This document shows positions 54,575-63,782 of a DNA stretch of 64,000 nucleotides, one piece after another. Source of the DNA: Halorubrum hochsteinianum (GTDB lineage: Archaea; Halobacteriota; Halobacteria; Halobacteriales; Haloferacaceae); contig NZ_CP098415.1 in NCBI RefSeq assembly GCF_023702125.1, positions 62,001 through 126,000 of the forward strand, in the 5' to 3' direction. A model generated the notes under the pieces. That model was not told where the DNA came from. It did not search any database and was given only the letters and a program-made list of their open reading frames with translations. Every line of letters begins with the position of its first letter. Position 1 is the stretch's first letter. The translations under genes were made by a program, and so were the position numbers.

Positions 54575-55127
54575 GTAGACAGCTTTTATTCTCTTGAACG
54601 TGGGAAACCATTCAGGCAGATTAAAAATCGCTCTGCGGGCGTCCTGTTGCGTCTGATAGGGCTCTGTACCCATAGCGGTGACCCAAACATCGGTGACAGC
54701 TCATGTTTGAGTCGTTCTGGGGAGAAGTAAACAGCAATAAAGGGGGATTTAGGGGGATTAGTACTGTAGGGTCTGTATAGGATAATAGAGTCCATATAGA
54801 ATATACGGATTACCCTTCTTGGAGAATCCCTATCCAGCAGGAAGGCAACCGTCTAAACCGGATAGGTCATATCAGTGTCCTCCCAACCCTATATATCCAA
54901 TTTTGGACCCATATGGACGATACGGGAGGTCTCTCCGGATAATCCGCTATCTGGGAAGGTCCGCTTAGGGTATGTGAGACCTCATAGCGGACGATGAGGT
55001 CGGTTATTATACTGGACACACAGCAAATGAGGGCAGCCCGCGAGAAGTTGTTCTGGCGTATTGCCCGGACGAGGCTCACAAACCGTATGTTACTATTTAT
55101 TTACATGAAATGTGTCAGTTTTCAATA

Positions 55128-55377
55128 ATAGACAATTGACGTAATAAATCGGCAAAGCAAAATAGTCAATTATCCTATTGAATCATTTCTTTACACGCTG
55201 GCCGCCTTCCCGCTGCACTCGACGGCGTCTGAGGAGACCAAGACCGAAACGATAGCCGATAGGCTGAAGATTGATGATGGGGGACTGAAGACATGCCCGA
55301 ACGGAGACCCATACTGTGACGGCCCGGTAAGTGATAGCCTGCCGTGTTTCGACTGCTTCGAAAGAGAAGGAACCTGA
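55128..55377 (+). pseudogene. Truncated small zinc-finger frame without start codon
   Basis: An open frame with no ATG, GTG or TTG ends TADRLKIDDGG-like text and then CPNGDPYCDGPVSDSLPCFDCFEREGT, which contains four cysteines spaced as a zinc finger. The text from about 55231 looks protein-like. It may be the remnant of a virus or plasmid zinc-finger gene whose start was lost, or translation could begin at a rare codon. Confidence 0.4.
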
Positions 55378-55603
55378 CTTTACCGGAGACAGAAACTGTT
55401 GAGGGCTTCTTCAGGGAGTCCGTTTGGTTGGACAAAGCCGGCTCGCATTTGCGATTATCCTTCTCATCGGGTTGTTTATCCTAACCGGCTTTCTGATGGC
55501 GTTCAGGTATGATATGTTGGGGTACATCTTGCTCACCCCGAAAATAGTCGTGGTTGTTGTTTCTGGCAAGGAGAGCTATTCTATCAAGAGTGGTGAACAG
55601 AAG

Positions 55604-55613
55604 ATTAATTAGT
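55604..55613 (+). promoter_or_regulatory. TATA-like box of the R-M gene
   Basis: GATTAATTAG is centred about 27-29 bp before the ATG at 55638. It supports that start over the in-frame ATG at 55623. Confidence 0.5.
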
Positions 55614-55637
55614 TTTCTTTGTATGTTGAGAATTAGT

Positions 55638-58600
55638 ATGTCATCCTCAGCATCAGACATCCAAGTACAAGACCGTGCTATGGAGTTTGCGGAAGAAGTC
55701 AATTCAGCGGCGAGAGCCGCAGATAATGAAGATGAACTCCGCATAGATGTTGAGCGTGCTATTCGTGAGCTTGCTTCCGACCTAGAAATGGAAGTCGACC
55801 CAGAAAACGAGCGGACCGTACTATCTGGCCGGCCTGACGCGGTCTACGGGGATTTAGTTATCGAATATAAGGACCCCGACCATCCTGGAGATTGGGTTGA
55901 CGAGGCTTACAACGGACGAGATGAGAATGATAATGGCCTCGTGGATTACATGTATGATATTGCCGTTGAAAGGGCACACAATCTGGAGGAACAGGAAGCA
56001 ATTTTGGACCAGATGGTTGGTGTTGGGACAAATGGGCACAAGATTTTTTTCTGTCGTTATCATCCGCAACAGAGAGTTGAATCAATTGAATCGGGGCAGG
56101 CCACACTGTCTGGCCTCACTAAGAACGAAGCACAATCGGGCATAGAAGTAATTGAGGTATATGACATTCAGGACGGCGCTAGAACGTTCCTCACTTACCT
56201 GCGCTCCCTTTCGCGGAAGCCACTCACTTCTTCCAAACTGGCAGAAAGCTTCGGTCCAGAAGGTGACGTAGCAAAGGAGGTGGTAAATCAAATTTATACT
56301 ACACTTCAAGAGTCTAGAGAGGAAGATAACCCCAAGGTTTCAACGCTATATAACGAGTGGAATCGTGTCTTTGGTATAGTATACGGCGAGGATATTGACC
56401 TTGTTCGGGACGATAGACAGCTCTTTGGAAATCTATACAATATTGAAGACCCGGATGTCAAGCCTCTATTATTCTCTGTCCAGACATATTACGGTCTGCT
56501 GATGAAGATGCTAGTAACCGACCTCTTAGCTTCTGTGAGGAACGCTCCTATAGAAGAGGCTGGCCTTTATGAACCAGACGATGACATTCTTAAAGAAAAG
56601 CTACAGAAGGTTGAAAAGGGTGAGCAGTTCGAAAGGGCGGGTTTAGAAAACTTCTTTGAGGAAGGATTCTTTGGGTGGTATCTCAGTGCTTGGGACGAAG
56701 ACGTTGCCTCTAGTGTCCGACAACTTGCCGAAGAATTAATTCAATTTGAGCCACGGACAGCTGCTATCAAACCCGAAGTAGTTCGCGACATTTTGAAAGA
56801 CCTGTATCAGGATTTAGTTCCAAGAGATGTTAGACACGGGCTTGGAGAGTTTCTGACCCCTGACTGGCTTGCCGAATATATTATAGACCAGACAGGATTT
56901 GAGGGAGACGGGAGCGTTCTCGACCCTGCCTGTGGTTCTGGAACCTTCCTTGTGGAAGCTATTGATATTGTTAGACAAAACTCGGACGAGGATGATGAGG
57001 CGGAATTGCTACAAAAGATACTGGACAACGTCGCAGGTTATGACCTTAACCCAATATCAGTTATAGCATCTCGTACCAATTACCTCATCGCCCTCGGGGA
57101 CCTCGCATTTGAAAAGTCCTCTATGCGCATTCCAATATATCAGTCGGACTCTATCCTAACACCTTCAAAATACGTTGATATCACATCAATTAATTCAGGA
57201 GGTAGTAGTCTCAGTGTTATGTCTCGTGAGGGTGTATTTAAAATCCCTCGACTAGACAGCCAGGGCGAAATTGAAGATTTACTCTCTTTAACCAGTTCGC
57301 ATATTGAAATGGGTTCCAGTCCAGATGAATTTATGAACGTTGTGGACTCTGAGTTGGATATTGATGATAGTTATGAACAGCAGGTGACAGAGCTATTCGA
57401 AAAGATTCAAGGATTAGATGATGATAATAGAAACGGAATTTGGACTGAGCTGCTTCGCAATCGACTCGCACCTGAGTATATGGGTGAGTTCGACTATGTT
57501 GTTGGTAACCCCCCTTACGTAAGTTGGGAAAATCTCTCTCAGGAGTATCGAGAAATAACAGAGGATATCTGGGATGAGTACAACCTGTTTGAATTTGGCG
57601 GATATGAAGCAGGCATTTCCAGAGACGATATTTCAATTCTTATGACATATGTCGCGATAGATGAATATCTAAATGACAACGGGACACTAGGATTTGTTAT
57701 CCCACAATCCCTGTTCAAATCTCATAGAGGTGGATACGGGTTTAGACAGTTCAAAATATCTAAACCCCAGTCTACATGCCCTCTCAGTGTTAATGAAGTG
57801 GATGACCTATCGCGGTTTGACCCATTCGATGCTTCGAATCAGACAGCAGTAGTAGTTATAAAAAAGGGAGTAGAGACAGACTATCCAGTTCCATATCGTA
57901 TTTGGAATCAAAATTCGACTATTAGATTTGACGATACCCTCCAAGAAGCTCTAGACAAAGTTGATATGATTGATGTGGTGGGTGAACCAGTTCAAGAAGG
58001 AGACCCACAGTCTGAGTGGTTAACGCTTGAGCCTGAAGCGATAAAGGCTGTGAGAAAGGTACTCGGTCAGTCTGAGCTAACTGGGCGTGAAGGTGTAAAC
58101 ACGCTAGGAGCAGACGGATTGTATCATGTTGACCTTCTCATGGAAGAAGGCAATAAATTTAAGATTGAGAATATCCCCGAAGAAGGTAGACAGCAGGCAA
58201 TTCTTGACAAGGGTGAGGTTGAAAGAAATATAGATAAGGACCTAATATATCCGTCAGTTAAGGGAAGACATATTGATAAATGGACAAGAGATGGTGCCCT
58301 TCATCTGCTGATTCCACACAAGAATGAGCGCGGCCCACATAACGGTATTCCTGAGTCAGAAATGCGTCAAAATTACTCTAGCTCCTATCAGTTCTTTCAG
58401 GAGTGGGAGAGTGTCCTGAGAGATACGAGGAGTCAAAATAGCAAGTTCTACGATAAGTCCAAGGACCCATTCTACCTCATGGATAATGTGGGCGAGTATA
58501 CCTTTGCTCCGTACAAAGCTGCGTGGAGGGAACTCCGGTCTGGAGAGGTTCAGTCCGCTGTGCTTGAGCCAGCAGATGAAGGCTTGGGCAGAGAGAAGCC

Positions 58601-58952
58601 CATAGCAAACACCCACAAGGTGATGTTTATTCCTTTCCAAGAGCGTAAGCCAGCACACTTAGCAACCGCAATTCTAAATTCAAGTATTACAGAATTAGTC
58701 CTAAGAGGGTATACAGGTACAATCACTGGCTTATCACCGCATATCTTAGAGACGATTAATATTCCCAGATACGACCCGAATAATTCAAGTCACGTTGAGC
58801 TAGCCGAACTTTCTATAGAGGCACACAACACCAGTTCGGGGAGCGAAATCAACAGGATTGAGGACCAGATTGATAATGTCTTGGCAGATATGTGGAATAT
58901 TACAGATGAAGAATTAGAGCAAATTGGAGAGTCTATTGCTTTCATAAACTAG
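55638..58952 (+). CDS. Type IIG restriction-modification protein (fused nuclease and N6-adenine methylase)
   Basis: The 1104-residue protein joins a PD-(D/E)XK nuclease (Asp67 in GRPDAVYG, Glu76-x-Lys78 in VIEYKD) to an adenine methyltransferase: SAM motif DPACGSGTFL near 429, catalytic NPPY near 624. The C-terminal third (from about 800), with DKDLIYPSVKGRHIDKW and repeated insert-like segments, fits a target-recognition domain. The motif order matches Eco57I-like type IIG enzymes. It is the main cargo of the tRNA element and would defend against phages. No companion methylase is seen. Confidence 0.9.
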   Translation: MSSSASDIQVQDRAMEFAEEVNSAARAADNEDELRIDVERAIRELASDLEMEVDPENERTVLSGRPDAVYGDLVIEYKDPDHPGDWVDEAYNGRDENDNGLVDYMYDIAVERAHNLEEQEAILDQMVGVGTNGHKIFFCRYHPQQRVESIESGQATLSGLTKNEAQSGIEVIEVYDIQDGARTFLTYLRSLSRKPLTSSKLAESFGPEGDVAKEVVNQIYTTLQESREEDNPKVSTLYNEWNRVFGIVYGEDIDLVRDDRQLFGNLYNIEDPDVKPLLFSVQTYYGLLMKMLVTDLLASVRNAPIEEAGLYEPDDDILKEKLQKVEKGEQFERAGLENFFEEGFFGWYLSAWDEDVASSVRQLAEELIQFEPRTAAIKPEVVRDILKDLYQDLVPRDVRHGLGEFLTPDWLAEYIIDQTGFEGDGSVLDPACGSGTFLVEAIDIVRQNSDEDDEAELLQKILDNVAGYDLNPISVIASRTNYLIALGDLAFEKSSMRIPIYQSDSILTPSKYVDITSINSGGSSLSVMSREGVFKIPRLDSQGEIEDLLSLTSSHIEMGSSPDEFMNVVDSELDIDDSYEQQVTELFEKIQGLDDDNRNGIWTELLRNRLAPEYMGEFDYVVGNPPYVSWENLSQEYREITEDIWDEYNLFEFGGYEAGISRDDISILMTYVAIDEYLNDNGTLGFVIPQSLFKSHRGGYGFRQFKISKPQSTCPLSVNEVDDLSRFDPFDASNQTAVVVIKKGVETDYPVPYRIWNQNSTIRFDDTLQEALDKVDMIDVVGEPVQEGDPQSEWLTLEPEAIKAVRKVLGQSELTGREGVNTLGADGLYHVDLLMEEGNKFKIENIPEEGRQQAILDKGEVERNIDKDLIYPSVKGRHIDKWTRDGALHLLIPHKNERGPHNGIPESEMRQNYSSSYQFFQEWESVLRDTRSQNSKFYDKSKDPFYLMDNVGEYTFAPYKAAWRELRSGEVQSAVLEPADEGLGREKPIANTHKVMFIPFQERKPAHLATAILNSSITELVLRGYTGTITGLSPHILETINIPRYDPNNSSHVELAELSIEAHNTSSGSEINRIEDQIDNVLADMWNITDEELEQIGESIAFIN

Positions 58953-59305
58953 ATTCTAAATCATTTTGTCTAACCGAACAGCAAATACTCCAAGCGCTCA
59001 TGTGGCGTAGATTGTTGATACGGTTCTCTCAAAGGGAGTGAGAATTGGAAGTGGCCGGTGGACCACTCAGACAGCTGGTTCTTTCCTAGGTCGCTTTATG
59101 AAGGAATCGCAAGACAGCAATACGTCAACAATTTGCTACCCATGAGCATTCTGAGTAAATGAGCCCAAGGGCTTATTACGTAGGTTCACCCAATTTCTGG
59201 GCCGAATGTATAAATACGGGTATGGCATATATGATTGTGAACCCCAGTAAAATCTGGCGCAGGAGCGTTCCTGTGGTTGTTTGGCGTCTCGCGCGGCCAG
59301 CGCGA
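58953..59305. other. Gene-free right end of the element
   Basis: About 350 bp with no convincing gene. AT-rich stretches near 59205-59235 (GTATAAATACGGG) resemble a TATA box, but no start follows at the right distance. Confidence 0.5.
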
Positions 59306-59355
59306 ACCTGAGCCTTCCAAGCTCATGGCCCGGGTTCAAATCCCGGCCGGCGCAT
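59306..59355 (+). repeat. Right attachment site (attR)
   Basis: An exact 50-bp copy of the 3' part of tRNA-Gly (51159-51208). It is only half a tRNA and is not itself a functional gene. GC-rich core DNA resumes after it. Confidence 0.9.
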
Positions 59356-59443
59356 TTCTCGAACGAAGTGAGAGAAATCGCCGACGGGTTTGAACCCTAC
59401 CAGTCGCGCGCAGCGAGCGGAGCGAGCGAGCACGTCTGGTTCC

Positions 59444-59556
59444 GGTTCAAATCCCGGCCGGCGCACTCCCTGCGGTCGTGCGCCGGCCGACCTCCCGCTC
59501 GCTTCGCTCGCGGGAGTCCCGGCCGGCGATTTCCTCGCTTCGCTCGGAAATACTGA
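59444..59556 (+). repeat. 113-bp repeat A carrying the tRNA-Gly 3' end
   Basis: It begins GGTTCAAATCCCGGCCGGCG, the T arm and acceptor end of tRNA-Gly, and continues through an inverted GC-rich stretch to AAATACTGA. Repeat B at 59607-59719 matches it with about one difference. Both follow attR, so they look like earlier integration scars. Confidence 0.85.
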
Positions 59557-59606
59557 AAGGGATTTGAATCAGCGAGTTTCGCGAGCGAAGCGAGCAGAGC
59601 GACCGT

Positions 59607-59719
59607 GGTTCAAATCCCGGCCGGCGCACTCCCTGCGGTCGTGCGCCGGCCGACCTCCCGCTCGCCTCGCTCGCGGGAGTCCCGGCCGGCGATTTCCTCG
59701 CTTCGCTCGGAAATACTGA
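59607..59719 (+). repeat. 113-bp repeat B carrying the tRNA-Gly 3' end
   Basis: It matches repeat A (59444-59556) except for one base (GCCTCGCTCGC against GCTTCGCTCGC). The spacing between starts is 163 bp. With attR this gives three tRNA-Gly 3' ends within 330 bp. Confidence 0.85.
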
Positions 59720-59931
59720 GAGAGATCTGATCGGAGAGTGCGGCCTCCAGAGGCGCGTACCGCACCGCACAACCTCACGCCTCCCCAGCCTCGTCGCTCG
59801 CTTCGCTCGCGACTCCCTCGCGCGACGCTCCTCGGCTGCGAGACAGCCTCGGAGGCGCGCGCCGACCGCAGGCCGTGCGGAGCGGATGCCGTGAACCCCC
59901 TCGAAAATCGAACCGAGCGGGTGACCCGCGG
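59720..59931. other. GC-rich intergenic DNA with dispersed-repeat similarity
   Basis: No gene is supported. CCTCACGCCTCCCCAGCCTC at about 59774-59793 matches 41111-41130, and flanking text in both (CGCTCGCTTCGCTCGC-type, CAGGCGCGCGCC-like) is alike, pointing to a dispersed family. Confidence 0.5.
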
Positions 59932-61008
59932 TCAGTCGTCGTCCGCGGCGGGCGCTTCGGTGTTCTCGGCGGCCGCCTCTTCACGGGGGCCGCCGGCGTG
60001 GCCCTCGTGGGCGACGGCGGTCGCCATGAGGTTCGGCGGGATGGCGGGCACCTCGTCGTCGGTGACGGGGCCGTCGGCCTCGATCTCCTCGGTCGAGCGC
60101 GGGAACTCGCGGAGGCTCTTATGGATCGCAATACCGGCTTTTGCCCCCTGTCCCATCGCGACCGGGACCTGATTGTGGCCCGGCGTCACGTCGCCGACGG
60201 CAAACACGCCGTCCTCGCTGGTGCGCCCGTGGTCGTCGACGTCGACCTCGCCGTCCTCCGTCAGGTCGCAGCCGAGGCCCTCCGCGAGGGAGGTGTTGTA
60301 GTCGGAGCCGTACATCGGGAAGCCGCCGCGGTACTCGCGGCGGCTTCCGTCCTCGAACTCCATCGCCTCCAGCCAGCCGGAGTCGGGGTCGTTCTCGATG
60401 CCCGTGACGTCTTCGTGAACGATGTCGATCGGGTGCGCGCGCAGTTGCTCGTCGGTCTCCTCGCTCCACGTCGGCTCCGCGCCGCGGGTCAGGAGGTCCA
60501 CGTCGTCGGTCATGTTCAGCATGATCATCGCGACGTGTGCGGCGGCCTCGCCGTGCCCCATCACGTACACCGGCTCGTCGACGAACATGTACGCGTCGCA
60601 GTGGAGACACCAGTGAAGTCCCTTGGCGTTCCGCGGCAGCGGCGGATCGGGACGCTCGTCGGAGAACCCGGTCGCGAGGACGACGTGGTCGGCGACGATC
60701 TCGGCGTCGTTCGTCGAGAGCCGGAACCGGCCGTCGTCGGTCTCGACTGCGTCGGTGACGAACCCGCGCTCGAAGGTGCCGCCGTACGACTCCACCTGCT
60801 CGCGACCGGTCTGGAGGAGCTCGTTCCCGGACGTCTCCTCGGTGACGCCGATCACGTTGTGCGTGTCGGCCATCATCGCCGCGCGCCCGCCGCCGCGGTC
60901 GATGAGCACCGTCTCGTGGCCCAGTCGCGCGCCGTACAGCGCGGTCGTCAGCCCGGCCGGTCCGCCGCCGACGACCGCTATCTCGTACTCGTCGTCTGCC
61001 GAACTCAT
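59932..61008 (-). CDS. Thioredoxin reductase-like FAD/NAD(P) oxidoreductase
   Basis: The 358-residue flavoprotein has the FAD motif EIAVVGGGPAGLTTALYGARLGHETVLID, the NADP-side text VYVMGHGEAAAHVAM, and the redox Cys pair in LHWCLHCDAYMF, then FAVGDVTPGHNQVPVAMGQGAKAG. The C-terminal extension is haloarchaeal (about 50 residues, acidic). It could reduce thioredoxin or another partner. The ATG at 61008 has a TATA-like TTTAAG about 27 bp upstream. Confidence 0.88.
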   Translation of the reverse strand: MSSADDEYEIAVVGGGPAGLTTALYGARLGHETVLIDRGGGRAAMMADTHNVIGVTEETSGNELLQTGREQVESYGGTFERGFVTDAVETDDGRFRLSTNDAEIVADHVVLATGFSDERPDPPLPRNAKGLHWCLHCDAYMFVDEPVYVMGHGEAAAHVAMIMLNMTDDVDLLTRGAEPTWSEETDEQLRAHPIDIVHEDVTGIENDPDSGWLEAMEFEDGSRREYRGGFPMYGSDYNTSLAEGLGCDLTEDGEVDVDDHGRTSEDGVFAVGDVTPGHNQVPVAMGQGAKAGIAIHKSLREFPRSTEEIEADGPVTDDEVPAIPPNLMATAVAHEGHAGGPREEAAAENTEAPAADDD

Positions 61009-61198
61009 TACCGATCGTACGCGTCCCGCCGGCTTAAATGACCCCGTGCTGTGCGCGGCCGGCGACCAGCCACGCCGGGCCGCGGCGAGGCTGCGTCGGT
61101 CCGGAGCGCGTCGCCGCCGACCTCGACGGTCCGGCTCGTCCCCGCGACCCGACCGCGTGCCCGGAAGTTTATGCCTTCGTACCGCCTTCGCTGTGCCA

Positions 61199-61516
61199 GT
61201 GCCCTCTCGTCTCGTACTCGCCGTCTGCCTCCTGCTCGCCGGGGCCGCCGCGGACGTGGCGACGACGTACGTCGCCCTCACCGGCAGCGAGTACGTCGAG
61301 GGGTCGCCGATCGGTCGCCTCTTCATCGCCCGGTTCGGCCTCCTCCGCGGGATGCTCCTCACGAAGGTCGCCGGCATGGCCGTCATCGGGGTTCCGGTGG
61401 CGGTCGCGGGCGGCACGCGCCGGTTCGTCGCGACGCTGATGTGCGCGGGCGTCGGCGTCCTCTCGCTCGCCGTCGCCGCGCGGAACCTCCTGTTCGTCGC
61501 CGGCGTGTGGCCCTGA
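61199..61516 (+). CDS. Small membrane protein, DUF5658-like
   Basis: A GTG at 61199 starts a 105-residue protein with three or four hydrophobic segments and the text AADVATTYVALTGSEYVEGSPIGRLF, which resembles the D-x-x-T-T-Y and E...P pattern of DUF5658 proteins (from memory). A TATA-like GTTTATG lies about 29 bp upstream. Function unknown. Confidence 0.7.
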   Translation: MPSRLVLAVCLLLAGAAADVATTYVALTGSEYVEGSPIGRLFIARFGLLRGMLLTKVAGMAVIGVPVAVAGGTRRFVATLMCAGVGVLSLAVAARNLLFVAGVWP

Positions 61517-61606
61517 CGTTCGGCGTCTCCGCCTCGGAACTGATCGACCCGCGGCGGCGGCCGCCGCGACCCCAGCGGTTTTGCGTCGCCGGCGACAGGC
61601 GATCGT

Positions 61607-63781
61607 ATGTCACGCCAGTCCGCTCCGGCCCCGTCCCCGCCGGCGACCAGACGCGAGGTCGTCACGGAGACGCTCCACGGCGTCGAGGTCGACGACCCGT
61701 ACCGATGGCTCGAAGGCGACGACGAGACGGTCCGCGAGTGGACCGACGCGCAGAACGACCACGTCGACGCCGTACTCGACGACGACCGCCGCGACCGGCT
61801 CCGCCCGCGGTTCGACGACCTCGTCGAGGTGGCCGATTACGGGCCGATAACCGTCCGCGAGGACCGCTACTTCGCGACGGTCCGCGAGCCGGGGGCCGAC
61901 CACGCCCGCCTCGTCGTCCGCGGCGCGCCCGACGGCGAGGACCGCGTCCTCGTCGACCCCAACGCGTGGGCGGCGAACCGCGACGACGACCGCCCGCCCC
62001 GGTCGATGGCGTGGTACGTCCCCTCGCACGACGGCGACCGCGTCGCGGTCGGCGTCACCGAGGGCGGCGACGAGAACTACGACGTGCGGGTGCTCTCGGT
62101 GCCCGATCCGAGCGAAACGGCTCCGAACGCCGACGCGACCGACGGCTACGGCGCTGGCGTCGAGGAGGTCGCGGTCTTCCCAGAGCGAGGCCGCGTCAAC
62201 GCGAACAGCCTCGCGTGGGAGGCCGACGGCGAGGGTCTCGTCTACGTCGCCACCGGCGGCGCGGCAGACGGCGCGCAGATGGACAAGGAGATCCGCCGAT
62301 TCCGGTTCGCGGACGGGCCCGAATCGGAGGAGGTGCTGCTCGAACACGACGATCAGCACGTCTGGCCGAGAGTGACCGTCGACCCCGACTCCGGCCTGCT
62401 CGCGGTCGCCTTCTCCGAGATGGTGGGGGGCACCGAGTGGTACGTCCGCGTCGACGGCGACCTCCGCCCCGTCCTGACCGACACCGACGCCGAGACGTCG
62501 GTCCGGTTCCACGACGGGACCGCGTTCGTCTCCACCGACCACGAGGCTCCCCGGCGGCGACTGCTCACCTGCTCGGTCGAGCGGTTCCGCGAGGGCGACC
62601 TCTCCTTCGACGAGTGCCGCGAGGTGCTCCCCGAGGGCGAGGGGATCCTCCGGTCGGCCGTGCCGACCCCCGACCGCCTGCTCGTCCACCGCCAGCGCGA
62701 CGCGCACTCGCGGCTCTCGGTCCACGACCGCGACGGGGCGCACCTGCGCGACGTGTCGCTGCCGGACTACTGCTCCGTGACGTGGGTCTCCGCGGCCCGC
62801 GACGCGCCGGAGGCGTTCTTCGGCGTGACGGGGTTCGACCGACCGCCCGCGGTCCGCGGACTCGACCTGGCGGACCGTGCGGGAGGTGACCCGGACGAGG
62901 ACGATTCCGGGGAGGCCGCCCCCGCCGAGTCGACCGCGATCGACTCGGTGGACCTGTCGGTTCCCGACGACCTCGTCGTCGAACAGCGGTTCGTCGACTC
63001 GACGGACGGCGCGTCGGTCCCGGTGTTCGTCTGCTACCGCGAGGGCGTCGAGGTCGACGGGCCGCGTCCGACCCTGCTGTACGGCTACGGCGGGTTCCGC
63101 AACAGCGTCACGCCCTCGTTCGGGCGGTTCCGGCTCCCGTTCCTCGCGGACGGCGGCGCGTTCGCGGCGGTGTGCGCTCGCGGCGGTTACGAGTACGGCG
63201 AGCCGTGGCACGAGGCGGGGATGCTGGCCGAGAAGCAGCACACGTTCGACGACTTCATTACGGCCGGCGAGGCGCTCTGCGAGTCGGGGCTCACCGACTC
63301 GGACCGCTTGGCGGTCGCGGGCGGGTCGAACGGCGGTCTCTCCGTCGGCGCGGTGGTCACGCAGCGCCCGGACCTGTGGGCGGCCGCGCAGTGCGCGGTC
63401 CCGCTGCTGGACATGCTCCGGTTCCACCGGTTCCTGCTCGGCGAGTCGTGGACGACGGAGTACGGCCACCCCGAGGACCCAGAGGCGTTCGAGTACCTCC
63501 GCGCGTACTCGCCGTACCACAACGTCGACCCCGACGAGACTTATCCGCCCGTCTACTTCACCACGGCCGCGAGCGACACGCGCGTCCACCCCTCGCACGC
63601 CCGGAAGATGACCGCGAGCCTCCAGCACGAGGCCGAGGGCGGTCCCTTCCTGCTGCGCACCAAGTCCGAGACCGGCCACGGGGTCGGCAAGCCGACCTCG
63701 ATGATCGTCGACGAGCAGACGGACTCGTGGGCGTTCCTCTACGAGCGGTTGGACGTGGAGCCGTCCGGCGGTAACGAGTGA
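61607..63781 (+). CDS. Prolyl oligopeptidase-family serine peptidase
   Basis: The 724-residue cytoplasmic peptidase has an N-terminal beta-propeller and a C-terminal alpha/beta hydrolase. Catalytic residues are Ser574 in GGSNGGL, Asp657 in ASDTRVHPSHA and His691 in ETGHGVGKPT. VDDPYRWLEGDD at the start and YGYGGFRNSVTPSF are typical. It would cleave short proline-containing peptides. A 25-residue acidic Glu/Asp insert precedes the hydrolase domain. Confidence 0.93.
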   Translation: MSRQSAPAPSPPATRREVVTETLHGVEVDDPYRWLEGDDETVREWTDAQNDHVDAVLDDDRRDRLRPRFDDLVEVADYGPITVREDRYFATVREPGADHARLVVRGAPDGEDRVLVDPNAWAANRDDDRPPRSMAWYVPSHDGDRVAVGVTEGGDENYDVRVLSVPDPSETAPNADATDGYGAGVEEVAVFPERGRVNANSLAWEADGEGLVYVATGGAADGAQMDKEIRRFRFADGPESEEVLLEHDDQHVWPRVTVDPDSGLLAVAFSEMVGGTEWYVRVDGDLRPVLTDTDAETSVRFHDGTAFVSTDHEAPRRRLLTCSVERFREGDLSFDECREVLPEGEGILRSAVPTPDRLLVHRQRDAHSRLSVHDRDGAHLRDVSLPDYCSVTWVSAARDAPEAFFGVTGFDRPPAVRGLDLADRAGGDPDEDDSGEAAPAESTAIDSVDLSVPDDLVVEQRFVDSTDGASVPVFVCYREGVEVDGPRPTLLYGYGGFRNSVTPSFGRFRLPFLADGGAFAAVCARGGYEYGEPWHEAGMLAEKQHTFDDFITAGEALCESGLTDSDRLAVAGGSNGGLSVGAVVTQRPDLWAAAQCAVPLLDMLRFHRFLLGESWTTEYGHPEDPEAFEYLRAYSPYHNVDPDETYPPVYFTTAASDTRVHPSHARKMTASLQHEAEGGPFLLRTKSETGHGVGKPTSMIVDEQTDSWAFLYERLDVEPSGGNE

Positions 63782-63782
63782 A

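Larger units (their letters stand above)
53685..55637. other. AT-rich gene-poor stretch of the element
   Basis: About 2 kb with many stops in all frames and no convincing gene; short frames on both strands lack coding signs. It holds two strong hairpins, several copies of a GCCGCCTTCCTGCTG-like word (near 52665 reversed, 53846, 54837 reversed, 55201), and a truncated zinc-finger frame at 55128-55377. It may contain an origin, a non-coding RNA or eroded genes. Confidence 0.6.
51159..59355. mobile_element. Integrated element at tRNA-Gly, about 8.2 kb, with broken integrase
   Basis: A perfect 50-bp repeat of the 3' part of tRNA-Gly lies at 51159-51208 and 59306-59355. Between them the DNA is clearly lower in GC, with different codon use. 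It carries a tyrosine integrase next to the tRNA, small orphan proteins, AT-rich DNA and a type IIG R-M gene. The integrase is frameshifted, so the element is probably fixed. No replication or capsid genes are recognised, so it is likely a defence-carrying island or a decayed virus or plasmid. Confidence 0.88.

Noticed and set aside
54586-55079. Two minus-strand frames in the AT-rich region
   Set aside because: Short, no promoter at the right spacing and no coherent protein pattern.
55424-55612. 62-codon frame with one hydrophobic segment just before the R-M gene
   Set aside because: It needs a TTG start, has no promoter or family pattern, and overlaps the R-M promoter.
59306-59355. Second tRNA-Gly gene
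   Set aside because: Only the 3' part is present; the acceptor 5' strand and D arm are missing.
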